From the NCBI GenBank assembly GCA_004352715.1, contig SCFE01000036.1:1753942-1817941 (forward strand): a stretch of 64,000 bases of DNA, read 5' to 3'. The notes beneath the pieces were generated by a model. That model saw only the letters and a program-made list of their open reading frames with translations, made no database searches and was not told where the DNA came from. Every line of letters begins with the position of its first letter. Position 1 is the first letter of the stretch. This DNA is from Hofstenia miamia. Lineage: Eukaryota > Xenacoelomorpha > Acoela. Below are positions 36,216-47,127 of the stretch, piece by piece. The position numbers and the translations under genes are program-made.

Positions 36216-37454
36216 TCGGAAGAATTACAGCATGTTTATCAGTGTTGTACAGCCCAATGACAAACACTTCTGAATACAAGGACTGCCCTTCCTCATAAAT
36301 GCATCCTTGAGGTCAAGCACATAGTGATAATGCTAGCCTTGGGAGTGCAAGTTAAATATTTAAAGATGTAGTATTCATTATTTTATATTAATATTATTGA
36401 ACTCAGAATATAAGAAGAGAGCTTAGTTAAACATAAGCCATTACTAAATTATTCACAAAAAATAATCATAAACATTGCCAATTTTTCAAATGATAAATGT
36501 TACATATTGATCAGTTTCTCTAGATACACTGTACTAACAACTGTGATAATAACTGTGGTTGGTACTTTTTATTGAGATATGGAACCTTCAAACCAACACA
36601 TAGAATCTTGAGATAGACATGGCAAATTTTTTGACAAAGTTTTCTAAAAATGACCATGAATGAGATATAAATATCAAATACATAAAATAGGAGATGAAAA
36701 TTTAGTTTGACTTAAAAAAGCAGTTGTTTATTAAGTTGTAATCTAGGCTAAGTCACAAAGTGCTATACTAAGTTTCATAAACAACATTTAGATAAATATT
36801 TTAGTATACACAAGATAAAATTTTGACTAACCCATTAAAAGTTATTAATCTTCATACCTCATTTATGCTAGATTTTTACAAACTTTGTCAAAAAGATTTA
36901 ATATGTTGATCACAATGTTCTGTCAGATTGAGCATTCGTTAAGTTGATAAAAACCTAATAATTAGGAAAAAATTTCCATAGTTCCAGAATTGAGAGAGTG
37001 AGTTGCCAACCTTGAGAACCTTATGTGCTTATAGTGCTCTGTCTTATTCATTGCACAGTAAGTGAAGGAGCATGTTTTAACCAATATGTCTAAAATATAA
37101 TGGATAACATTAGGATTAGCATGGCTCAGTTCTAGGCATGCATCCTTATGCTGTTTGAAAGGAGGAATTAGGGTGAGAATACAATTATGGAGTTGTAGTT
37201 GTTTATGTATTTTTATGTACCCTCCTCATCATTTGATTCTGCTTAGTTTGTGACTTAGTTTGTGACTACAGTTTATTGTGTTTACTTGGTCCAGAAGCCC
37301 TGGTAAGAAAATTGCAACAAAGTCAAAAGTGTAGGATACAGACCAACACCCCCAAAAGACAGTGAAATTTGGGGTGACAGGTTTTAATATGCTGAAAATA
37401 CCAAGCTTGACTTATATATTATTTGTAACAGCCATTTGCTATACATTCCAGCTA
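36216..37454. other. no gene seen; start of CpG-poor region
   Basis: No coding frame. By eye only one CpG (about 36932) occurs after 36214, whereas the 1.7 kb to the left has many. It is the left flank of LTR element B and ends with that element's 4-bp duplication TTAG (37455-37458). Confidence 0.5.
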
Positions 37455-37458
37455 TTAG

Positions 37459-37959
37459 TGTAGAATCAAGGGGAGCTCTGGCTACTCTAGAAGTACTAGG
37501 AAACTCATGAGTTAAGCTTGAAGGCTGCAAAGTTTACTGTAGCAGAGAGCAACCTGCATTCCAACAAAAGAAAGAAACTTTGGTGGTTCACTGATTTGCT
37601 TATTAAATACAGAAATTCCATAGAGAACTCCAGCAGTGACCAATTCATATGGCATCATGCTGAAGCCATATCCATGAAGCCATCCTTACTTGCCAAGGTG
37701 CTAATTGTGTGTCTCAAGTTGTAATTTCTAGCTCAATAAACAATTTATCTCAGAGTTCAATTATCTCAGCTCATGTAAATAAATAACAAATAAAAGGCAC
37801 ATAATTGCTGTGCATTCACATTCACATACAGCATAGTATATTTGCAGTGTGGTAACATTATGTGAATGTACAAATTGATTGAATGAAAAGTTGTTATTCC
37901 CTACATGTAATTGTAACCTAAAGTGACCATGATTCAGGCTGTCACCATTAAGGAGCTAT
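37459..37959 (-). repeat. 3' LTR of copy B, distal part
   Basis: Matches 54922-55563 of B's 5' LTR, allowing for the duplicated piece there. It stops at aaggagCTAT, where copy A begins. The LTR resumes with CTATttgg at 48029. The intact sequence aaggagctatttggtgccc is seen in the 5' LTR near 55557. Confidence 0.9.
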
Positions 37960-38488
37960 TTTAGAGTCACTTAGGGCCCTTTATTTTATTTTATTGGCAC
38001 TCTCTTTGATTAATTCAGTGCTATTCCAATTATTAATTTAGTGATTTTTATTGATTTTTAGTATTTTGAACTTAGGTTTTGAATTTGTTATAATTGTCCC
38101 CTCAATTAAAGTGTACACATAAATTACTCATTTAATCTGCAAGGGAATTAAGTGAATTTTGTAAACTGTAAATATGGAACTCATTGTTGCAATTGTCAAA
38201 TAAATAACAAGAACACTGAGCTGAATTTGTTTTATTGAGCTAGAAATTAAACTTGAGACACACAATTAGCACCTTGGCTGGTAAGGATGGTTTCTAATGA
38301 TTTGGCTTTGGCATGATGCCATGTAAATTGGTCACTGGCTGGAATGGTTTCAGTTCATTTTTCTAGAGTGAAATTGGTGAATTACCAATCTTCATTTGTT
38401 TTGTTAGAGTATGGGCTGCTCTTGGCAATGGTAATTCTTTGCAACCTTCATACCAATTGAGCTGCTAGATGAACCCCACAATTCTACA
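37960..38488 (+). repeat. 5' LTR of copy A (deleted form)
   Basis: 529 bp against 901 bp for the 3' LTR. Two internal losses explain the difference: about 26 bases that include the TATA box (near 38178) and about 345 bases between caaataaa and taacaag (near 38207). It starts TTTAGAGTCAC, where the 3' LTR has TGTAGAGTCAC, and ends AATTCTACA directly before the primer site. This LTR has no obvious core promoter left. Confidence 0.88.
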
Positions 38489-38506
38489 TGGTGACCCTGA
38501 CGTGAT
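38489..38506 (+). other. primer-binding site, tRNA-Trp
   Basis: TGGTGACCCTGACGTGAT immediately after the 5' LTR is complementary to the 3' end of animal tRNA-Trp over 18 bases with one mismatch. The mismatch is C to T within a CpG of the expected complement. Confidence 0.85.
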
Positions 38507-38896
38507 ACAAAGCTGTTCTAGTGTTCTCTTATTGTACTTGGTTTTGTTTTTCCACTGGGTGTGAGTCAGCTGGGATGGATTTCCCCTGACCACAATCTAC
38601 TTCACCACCCAGCAATGCACATCTTTACCTCATACATAATTCTACATTCTCAATTCTGTGATCCAATGCAGTTACTGAGCCTCAATTCTATTCTTACCCA
38701 TTCTTAATGCCATATTGGTGTTGTCTTGTTATTCTAGAGTTTGGAATGATTGTTGTACCTATACCTCACTGCTGTCTGTCAGTTGCCTTTATTTCTCCTA
38801 CATAGCTGGATGTTTCTCCTACATTATTGGAATTGTTTTTGGAACCTTTTCTCTTACTTTACTTTTACTTGTTTACTTATTCTTGTTCTTATGGAT

Positions 38897-40500
38897 ATGG
38901 ATTTCTCTATTTCTCATAATGGGACTCCCACTCAGGGTATGGCAGCCTGGACACTGCCCCTCACACTGCTGGATTTGATTCTGCAATTGCTTTACCTACA
39001 CCTACCCCTGCCAAACCTGTTTCTGCTATGTCTACACCCTCTGAAGTTTTTCTGAAAGAGATTCCCACTCCTGCTACCTTGTTGAACCTGTTTATTTCAT
39101 ATAAGCCATTGTCACCTCCTCCAGAGTTACCAACAACCAAAGTTGAACAGCTTAGAGAAGCCCTTTCCAAGCAGATTTCTCAGGGCTGCTCCTGTGAAGC
39201 CTGCCTTGATGCCTTGAAGGTAAAGATACATCAACAAGCCACTGTAACTTGGCAGTGTGAGAGACACTTGCTCAACTTGATTTCTGCATTAGAGATGCAA
39301 ATTCAAGAACCTACCCTGCATTCCCCACCAATCTCATTAGGAGAACCTGAGTATGTAACTCATGCTTTTTTGGATAATGCTCTTGATGCTCTCTCTGAAA
39401 GATTTTCAACCATTATCTCACAAATGCTTTCTGCTCACTTGTCCCATGCTCTGATAGCACCTACTACAACTCCAGTGACACCACCTTTCATTACACCCAT
39501 TACTTCTTTTACAGTTGGAGGCCCTACATTTACTCAGTTTGCTCTCTCACAAGTTTCAACACTAACCACCATAGCTATGCCAGGCTCTTGTACCCTGAGC
39601 ACAACAGTAGTGCCCACAGCACCTGTTCATGTCACAGTTGCCCCAACTGCTATGATTACTCTGCCTCCTCCTCTGAATAACCTTATCAGGTCTGCAACAA
39701 CTTGTGGGCCACACTTCACCCAGTTGATTCTACCTACAGAAGCATTGGGAAGTGAATCAGCAAATTTTTTCAATCAGCACTCTGTGTTGCCCAAATTTAC
39801 TGGAAAGATAGACAAAATTTCACAGTCATTTGAAGAGTGGCTCTTCCTTTTTGAGCTCACTATGAAACAGTATAAAACTACACAGGATGTTGCTGCTGTG
39901 CAATTCCCCATGTACCTTCAAGGCCTCAAGTACAATCAGTACATGATGTTGGACAGAGAGGTCAAAACGAATTATCAATTACTTGTTGGTCACTTTGAGG
40001 AACTTTACAAAGTGCCTCACATAAAACAGCAGCACAAGAAGCTCTTATGTGATCTCTTCTTCAAAAAGGGAGATGATGTCAGGACCTATATTACACAGAT
40101 CAATAGATTCTTTCACCTTAGCAAGGTGACACCAGAATACTCATGATATGATCTCTTTTCATATATTTGTTGGGGATTCCCCTCCACCATTAGGAACTGT
40201 CTCAAACTTAAATATGATCTGGAGGACAACTTGAATTCTATTATTAAAAAGGTGATTAGCATTGTCTACATGTTGCAAAATACAACTTGCATCAAGAGAG
40301 ATGCTGGTGATTTAAAGACAGGTCAAACTGCCTCAAAGACACTGACCTCTTTGAGTTCTGCTATAGTGCAGAAAAAATCTGATAATGAATGACAATCAGC
40401 CCACATTCAGGCTCAGAGTGGTGCAGTTATTTGTCTAGTGGCTAAAGGAGATGGTTTCATTATTGAAGAGCCATCTCCCAACACCCTGGTCAAGTCTGTC
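38897..40500 (+). pseudogene. gag, copy A
   Basis: It starts at about 38897 with MDFSISHNGTPTQG, matching MDFSSLSYNGTPTQG of copy B, then shifts to the frame of 39028-40146 (372 codons). It would form the virus-like particle of the element. The middle is Pro/Thr-rich and low in charge. The C-terminal half has LPKFTGKIDKISQSFEEWLF and KLLCDLFFKKGDDVRTYI, in the style of a Ty3/gypsy capsid. A TGA at 40144-40146 interrupts it; copy B reads through there with Lys. The zinc knuckle, visible in B, is not recognisable in A (about 40390-40450). The stretch 39001-40140 contains a single CpG (39968). Confidence 0.85.
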
Positions 40501-40509
40501 AGTCATTTA

Positions 40510-41012
40510 AATTAGATGGAGCACTGCCTCCCAAAAACCATGTGCATGATGTCTTGGTAATCACCTCATTATTGTGTACCAACATCATCCCTGCAGATGT
40601 GAATGGACTTTTAATTAATGTCACAATTGATATAGGAGCCTCTGCTTCCATAATAAGCAACACCTGTTGTGACATGCTTTGCTTGAAGAGAGAGAATTTA
40701 TCACTGTCTAAAGTGCACTTGTTGGATGCCTCAGGAAATACCATTTTGCTGAAAGGTCAAGTAAATGACCTTGAATTACAAATTCACCAAGAATGTTTCC
40801 TAGTGGATCTCTTTGTTGTAGATACTTGTAATCAGCCCTTGCCATATGATGTCATCCTTAGCAATGATTTTCTCAAGAAGAACACCTGCATAATAGACTA
40901 TGGAAATAACACAATCTTGATCTGCAAAAGTGAGCCTCAGGAAGAGCTTACAGCCATTTCTAACCAAGAAATTTTACTAATGTTAGCTGAAAACATTGTT
41001 GTGGAACCTTAG
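40510..41012 (+). pseudogene. pol, aspartic protease region, copy A
   Basis: A frame with VHDVLVITSLL, then VTIDIGASASIIS, where the protease motif D-T/S-G-A is changed to D-I-G-A, and a flap-like segment followed by PYDVILSNDFLKKNTCIIDY (copy B: PCDIILGNDFLEQNTCVIDY), which resembles the ILG.DFL motif near the protease C-terminus. It would cleave the Gag-Pol precursor. It lies in a different frame from gag and ends at a TAG (41010-41012). Active-site change and frame breaks make it inactive. Confidence 0.8.
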
Positions 41013-41483
41013 CACTGGCAACAAGTTGCTGTCACTACTAACTCTCCTTATGAGGGTGATGTTATGATTTCCAGAAAAGAAGGAAATGCCTTTGTGGTAT
41101 ACAATTTTCTCTGTACCTCTGTCAGGTCTCCCATGGCAAGACTTATGCTACAGTGCTTAACAGTTCTGCTCATTTGATCTGGATGGATCCTACCAAGATT
41201 TCTCTCATCATGACTCTAGTCCAACTTGAAATGAAAGCTCCCACTTGTTTACCTGTTCTCACTGCTATTCTGAGTGAACCCAGTGATCCAGTACGGATCC
41301 CAGTAGTCAATGAGAAGACTCATGGACATCTGAGTCCCCAGGAACATGATGCACTCTCTGTTCTTTTGTGCCAGCACCATGATGTGTTCAATTATGGCTC
41401 AATCAGTGTTGGTAAGGCTGTTGAGGAACAACACATGATTGAATCCAAAAGTGATTGCCCCATTTGGTTGCCAGTTCAGTGAG

Positions 41484-42218
41484 TACCAGAAAACTTACCA
41501 GCAGAATATGAACAGATCCTCAGCAATCTAATAGAGAGTGGTATTATTCAGAACAGCAACAGCAATTATGCAGCACCCACAGTATTCATTCACCAAGGTG
41601 AGAAGCACTGCCTTTGTGTTGATTTCAGAAGATTAAATGATATCACCATCAAAGATGCATATCCTTTACCTTGCATAAAGGATCTCTTATATGATGCCAG
41701 CAAATACAGTTTGTTCTCATGCTTAGATCTCTGTAAAGCTTATTGGCAGATACCTATGAAGCATGCCAACATCCTGAAAACTGCCTTTATCATGCCATAT
41801 GGCCTTTTTGAGTGGAAAATATATGGCCTTTGGGCTTTGTAATGCCCTGGCTACTTTTCAGCACTATGTTACATGCATGTTGGGGAATGGGGCCAATGTT
41901 CTTGAACCAGGGGTCATGACATATATGGACAATATCCTTGTTGCTGGACACACATTCTCTGATCATTTGGATAAGTTGGGTCACACTCTTAAGATCTTGT
42001 ATGACTCTGGTCTCTGGGTCAATGGCAATAAGTGCTCACTTATTTTGCCATGTGTTACCTTCTTAGGCAGGGTGATCAAACCCAGGAGAATCTTCATAAA
42101 AAATGACATGAAAGACCATCTCAATCACATTGAGACTCCATGCTCTCACAAGGATGTCCAATGGCTAATGGGCTTTCTGAATTATTATGGCTCATACATT
42201 CCTGAGCTAGCCAATTGA
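41484..42218 (+). pseudogene. pol, reverse transcriptase, copy A
   Basis: Opens after a TGA (41480-41482), where copy B has Arg. Motifs: VPENLPAEYEQIL, HCLCVDFRRLNDITIKDAYP, FSCLDLCKAYWQI (first catalytic Asp present), FIMPYGLFEWK, a frameshift near 41815, FGLCNALATFQHY, then VMTYMDNILV. The catalytic YxDD box is YMDN here, so the second Asp is Asn, coded GACAAT. The frame ends in TGA (42216-42218). It would copy element RNA from the tRNA-Trp primer, but this copy cannot. Confidence 0.92.
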
Positions 42219-42840
42219 ACCAAACACATCTCTGATTTGCTCTGAAAGAACACCAAGTTTTGTTGGACCTTGGCTGAGCAAGAGAACCTGGATTCCATGA
42301 AATGAGAACTGAGGTGAATCCTGAGTTTAAATACGCCTGATTACTCCAAAGAGTTTATAGTCAATTGTGATGCAGGCTCTGTTGCCACCAGTGGTGTCTT
42401 AAGCCAGATCATCAATGGTTGAGAAAGCCCAGTGCAGTACTTCAGCCAGAAGCTCTGAAGTGCCAAGTTAAATTATGGGGCTACTAAGTCTGAGATGCTA
42501 GCAGTTGTCAAGAACCTGAAGAAGATCTGCTTCTTCATTTTAGGTTGCCAGTTTACTGTTCACACCAATAACTCCATACTAGCATGGCTCAAAAAATTCT
42601 CTGGCAACAAGTAGAACATCATTGCCCAGTGGCTAGAGTATTTAAATGACTTCACCTTCACAATCACCAACCATCTGGGGAGACTCCACCTTAATGCAGA
42701 CTATTTTACCACTCTTCCCAGCTATGAGTGAGATCTCAGGAAGCTGCCTGGTGAAAAGACTCCTTTCAGGTTCATCCCAGCATGTGATTACAAACTTCTT
42801 CCCAAAATCAGTGCCAATTGAAATGGGAAAGTGATCCTCC
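42219..42840 (+). pseudogene. pol, RNase H, copy A
   Basis: In the RT frame with repeated TGA stops: KHISDLL, then EFIVNCDAGSVATSGVLSQ (first catalytic Asp), QYFSQKL, ATKSEMLAVVKNLKK (catalytic Glu), then FTVHTNNSILAWL, where the usual T-D motif has Asn. Copy B keeps Asp at that place. It would degrade the RNA strand of the hybrid. Confidence 0.85.
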
Positions 42841-44200
42841 CCATCCTGGTGAAGAAAGAGATATCTGAAAAGGAAGTTGCCACCCATCAACTACATGATA
42901 AGATCCTGTGGGAAATTATTGTGAAAGTAAACAACCCAAATAATACTATAAGTAATGTCACTAATAGATACTTCCAGTGCTACCACTGGAAAGTTACTGA
43001 AGCTGGGCTTCTCTATGCTCACAGTTGAAATAACCAGCTGGTGATTGCAGAATATTTTAAGAGGGATCTTGTCCAGAAGGTCCATGAGTGAGGTCACCTA
43101 GGAATTATCCAGACAGCAAACTTTTAATGCTTGCTATATTACTATAGGAATAGGAGCTGCTGTTCAGGATGTTATAGACAAGTGCAAAGCATGCCTGCTT
43201 CAGGGAGCCAAACATTTTCCAGAACAGAGAGCCAAGCTCCACAGTCAGGTCACCAAATGAATGAACAAAGTAGTCCATATAGATTTAGAGAAATTATTGA
43301 GAGATGAAGAGGGTTTTCAGCATCTTTTGGTCCTGATTGACCACTTCACAAAATACATGAGGCTAATCTCACTCAATAATACTATAGCTGAAGTCATCAG
43401 AGAAAAAGTTGTAAAGGAGTGGATCTTCAAGTTTGGACCTATGGAAAGGTTAGTCTCTGACTGTGGTCCTCAATTTGAAAATAACCTGATGGCCACTCTC
43501 ATGAAAGAACTGGAAATTGTGCACAACTTCACTACCACATATCACCCTCAATCAAACAGTGTCATCAAACAATTAAATCATACCATTATCAAACTAATAA
43601 GAGTAGCTTTAGCCTGAGCTGTGGGTTTCAATTGGAAATGAGTAATTGAGGCAGTAGAGTTCTTTTATAATACTGCTGTTCACTCTACCACTAAAGTTAG
43701 CCCTTTTAAGCCTATGTTTGGCTGGGAAGTGAGCACGCCACTATTGATAATGTTCCCATATTACAACAAACCTACCTTGGAGAATTTTGTGAACTGGATG
43801 CCACAGGAATTTCAGGAAGACATCTTACTATATGCTGAAATACCAACCAATCAGTTATTCACCAGAAAAGGAACTTTGATAAGAAATTGTACAGCAAACT
43901 GCACAAGCACAGAGATTCCATTTTTGCATATTTCCCTTGTCAGATTATTAGATCACCATCAGTACTTACTAGATAATGGTAAAGTCACCCATTTTCAGTG
44001 ACTTAGATAAACTATTAAAGATATACACAATGCAGTCATCAACAATAATAATGAGTTTTCCCTCATTGATGATGGTGTAAACAAAATTGAGTATTACAAC
44101 AACCTCACCAAATGTGAGGAAAATGACCTTACACAGGTTGAGTATGATAGTAACCTTGGTAATAGTAGCAACACTATAGCTGCTCATATTTTGCCTAAAT
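42841..44200 (+). pseudogene. pol, integrase, copy A
   Basis: The N-terminal zinc-binding part is poorly preserved (THQLHDKILWEI, KVHE.GHLGII). The core runs from about 43258: VVHIDLEKLL (first Asp), HLLVLIDHFTKYMRLI, MERLVSDCGPQFENNL (second Asp), TTTYHPQSNSVIKQLNHTI, where the catalytic Glu expected before QLN is Lys, then FYNTAVHSTTKVSPFKPMFG. TGA stops lie at 43615-43617 and several later points. The end of the C-terminal domain (GPFIITKVLDHH in copy B) is partly deleted (RLLDHHQYLL at about 43945-43975). It would insert element DNA with a 4-bp stagger, as the flanking duplications show. Confidence 0.9.
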
Positions 44201-44687
44201 GAAAAGCTAGAAACCAGAGATATTTAGATCATTTAAATACCCAGGATTGGGTCATTAATCTTATATCTTTGTTTAGCAACCATGAAATGATCAGAAAACA
44301 ACCCACCAATCAGACGCCATGTTTGAAGACAGATGAATCCATGAGATGAAATGAGCCAAGCAACAACATTGAGATGAATAGATGAAATCACCTCATGAAA
44401 GTGAGAGCATCCAGCAGAGGACTCCAGCAGTAGCAGCCAACACTATGAGAGGAGACAACTCTCCCCTCAGAGTGGACTTCCCACAACTATGCTCAGAGAC
44501 AACTCTCTGAGCAGGAGTGGACCTCAGATGACTACACACAGAGACAACTCTCTGTGCAGGACTTTGCTCAAATTAGTAAAATAACCCAGTCCCAAGTTGA
44601 CTTGAAACCCCCCCTCCTAGTCCTGGTCCTTCCTCCTGTGATTCAACTAGCATTTGATCTAAGAAAGCAGAGGAAAGAAAAGTGAAG

Positions 44688-47110
44688 ATGTCAAAGGTTG
44701 GGGATGAGATATTACACCTGTACTTCATTGCAACACAAAAGGCAGTCCATTTGGTTCAAGATAACCTGTCTGAGGAAACTAGAAACAAGCTATGTTGGAT
44801 GTTTAACACCAAAGCACTAACTTGTTCTGTTGATGTTATTCCTTTCATTATTGATGCAGAATATAGGCCCAAGATTAATGCTATTATTTGTTATGATTCA
44901 AAAATGCAAGGTGGTATGGCATGACCCTATTGGCAAAACACAGTTCACACTATGTTCAATGAAGATTTTAACCTGCCCCATCTGTGCCAATTGTTGAAAA
45001 GTAAGTGTGTTAACATCAATTTCAACAACCTGTTAATTGTTTACTTCTTTCACATAAACAAGGTAACCCACCCCAAGATCATGGAGAAAATCAAGATCTT
45101 GTACCAGCTCACTAAAGTTGAGAACATTCACCTTGTAATGTTTTTGAAAGAGGAGTACCATGACAATATCCTGGACAAAGTTGAGAACCTACACTTTCAC
45201 ATTGAGAATTTTAAAGTTCTCTACAGCAGTTCCTACAGGCCAACTAGTATGTACAACACTAACGTCATTTCAGGCACCAAGCTCATCTATACAAACCTGC
45301 TCATGTGCAAGAAGATCCCCACACACTGACTCACAGTCATTACTCACTTGATTATAGATGCATGCATCCATGCCCAGACCCTGGAGTTGATTAACATCAA
45401 TATGCCCTGGCTCTCTTACATATCAGACTTTCACTACATTACAGGAAATTGATGAGGTTTAGATTAACCTTAAGGCAGATCACAATCTGGAAGCAGAATG
45501 GCCTACAATTAATATCTGCAGCCCCAACTCTCAGTACCATCACTCAGTTGAAAGAGTCCTAGCTGAGTTACATCTCTCACATGAGAAATTTGCACCAGCA
45601 ATTCAATTGCATGGAGCTATGTGGATATTACCTGCCTTTGGATAAGCTGACTTGAGAAAAACTTGCCAAGCAATGCCCTCATGAGATTGCAATTGGTCCT
45701 GCTGCTTGGAAGGTGAAAAATTGGTTGCTACACTCATGCTTGCTGCCTGCTTCCCTTGGGAAGTTGAAGAAAGCCATGAAAAGTTTTGAAAAGTACTACA
45801 CTCACCTCATCAGATCTAGCAGCCCACTTGGTCATCTCCTGCCACAAATGATTGTGGATATGCTTAAAAAGTATATGTGGGGAGCCACTGCTGAAACCAA
45901 GTTCCCATCACTTGACTCTGAATATGCACCTCTGTGCACCAGCTGACTCATATGCTGTGAGCATGGCTCAACCAAGCAATTCCTTGAGCTTGTAGGTCAC
46001 TATGGCATTCATACATGCACAGAGATCTTGTTCAACTTGGAGCACCTTAACTATCCAGAGTGTGGATATAGCCAGCTAACAAAGACTCAGCAACAGGCAA
46101 CCAAAGATGGCAAGATCATCCCCATTACTGTCCTAGGACAGACAATGAAGTCACCAGAGCAGTTTTATCATGAGGAAGAACTCTTATCCTCATCAGCAAT
46201 AGAAGTTTCACCAGCAACCAGAGCCTTGATCAAAGCTGTTAACTTGGAAAAGATTTCTGGAGTCACAGCTTCACTGAAACTTATGCCTGCTTGGTCCCTT
46301 ACTGACAATGAAAGGATCCTCACAATCAAGCACTGCCCCAACAAGTTTGCCTACAAGCCAGCAATCATCAATCAAGTTGTCAAGCCTAACAGCAACAAAG
46401 ATGTACTAGGTCTTATGAAATGGTGTCTTACAAGATGCTTACAAAAGAAGAACTGGTCCTCCTATTATCACCAGGGCAACAACTTGCCCTGGATGTAGAG
46501 TGCACCACAGCCCATCTACACATCACAATGCCTCAGATAGAAAACTTATGGAGCCACAGACTCTGCAGAGCTTTTTGGGAATCAATTTGAGAAGCAAAAA
46601 TTAACTACCCCATTACCATTGGAATAGCCTCCCTCAGGAACAAGTCAAGCTTTGCACAACTGGAGGAATAACCTCCTCTGCATTCTACCTCCTTGTCTGA
46701 TGACCCCATTAATCCTGCCATCTTGGAGAGTCTGTTGTGGAAGGAAAAAGGTTTCTGCCCATCTCTCTGATCATATTAACTACAGGTCAACTGCCACTAA
46801 AGTCAACAAGGCAATGCAAACTAAAGAATACAAGGAAACCCATGATATGTTAGAAGGTGGACATCCTGAATGAGTCACATTGATGGAAAACTTACTATAA
46901 AAGATATATTTCAGAAGGAGCAGCCCATCTCTACCCAATTGGAGAAAATCCACCAAACCATAAATTCTCTAGATCCTCACATCATAATTCTGGCACCCAC
47001 ATTATGCAGAGGTTTCATCTTGGGATGGTATACTGGCAAAAGAAATGGTCAAAGAAGCCCAAAAGTTGTTGTGTGGACCTACTGTCCAGTTGTTACCACA
47101 AATTTAACCA
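44688..47110 (+). pseudogene. third ORF of the Ty3/gypsy element, copy A (unknown product)
   Basis: About 800 codons between integrase and the purine tract, where an env gene would lie. It starts MSKVGDEILHLYFIATQKAV. I do not recognise the protein. It looks soluble: no signal peptide, no long hydrophobic segment, no Cys-rich ectodomain or furin-like site, no zinc knuckle, no protease or RT motif. It is Leu-, His- and Ile-rich with blocks conserved in copies B and C: VENIHLVMFLKEEYHDNIL, KYMWGATAETKFPSLDSEYA, ILFNLEHLNYPECGY, FYHEEELLSSSAIEVSP, LMPAWSLTDNERILTI, HIDGKLTIKDIFQKEQPIS. Breaks include TGA at 44922-44924 and 45327-45329, a frameshift near 46435 and a 3' deletion relative to copy C just after SLDPHIIIL (about 46995). 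Confidence 0.75.
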
Positions 47111-47127
47111 TGCAATGGGGAGGCATT
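47111..47127 (+). other. polypurine tract, copy A
   Basis: AATGGGGAGG followed by catt directly before the 3' LTR start (TGTAGAG at 47128). Copy C has the equivalent AATGGAGGGGGTG before its LTR. It would prime plus-strand synthesis. Confidence 0.7.

Noticed and set aside
37459-38488. A single palindromic LTR or inverted-LTR element
   Set aside because: The apparent inverted LTR junction is explained by copy A inserted in the opposite-strand 3' LTR of copy B, with target duplications for both.
38750-39055. Hydrophobic frames overlapping the start of gag (also 38715-38978)
   Set aside because: They overlap the gag start in other frames. The MDFS...NGTPTQG start shared with copy B supports gag.
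40144-45329. TGA read as a sense codon (altered genetic code) in the Ty3/gypsy elements
   Set aside because: TGA stops go together with TAG/TAA stops, frameshifts and lost catalytic residues. The elements are also nearly free of CpG, so CGA-to-TGA decay explains them better.
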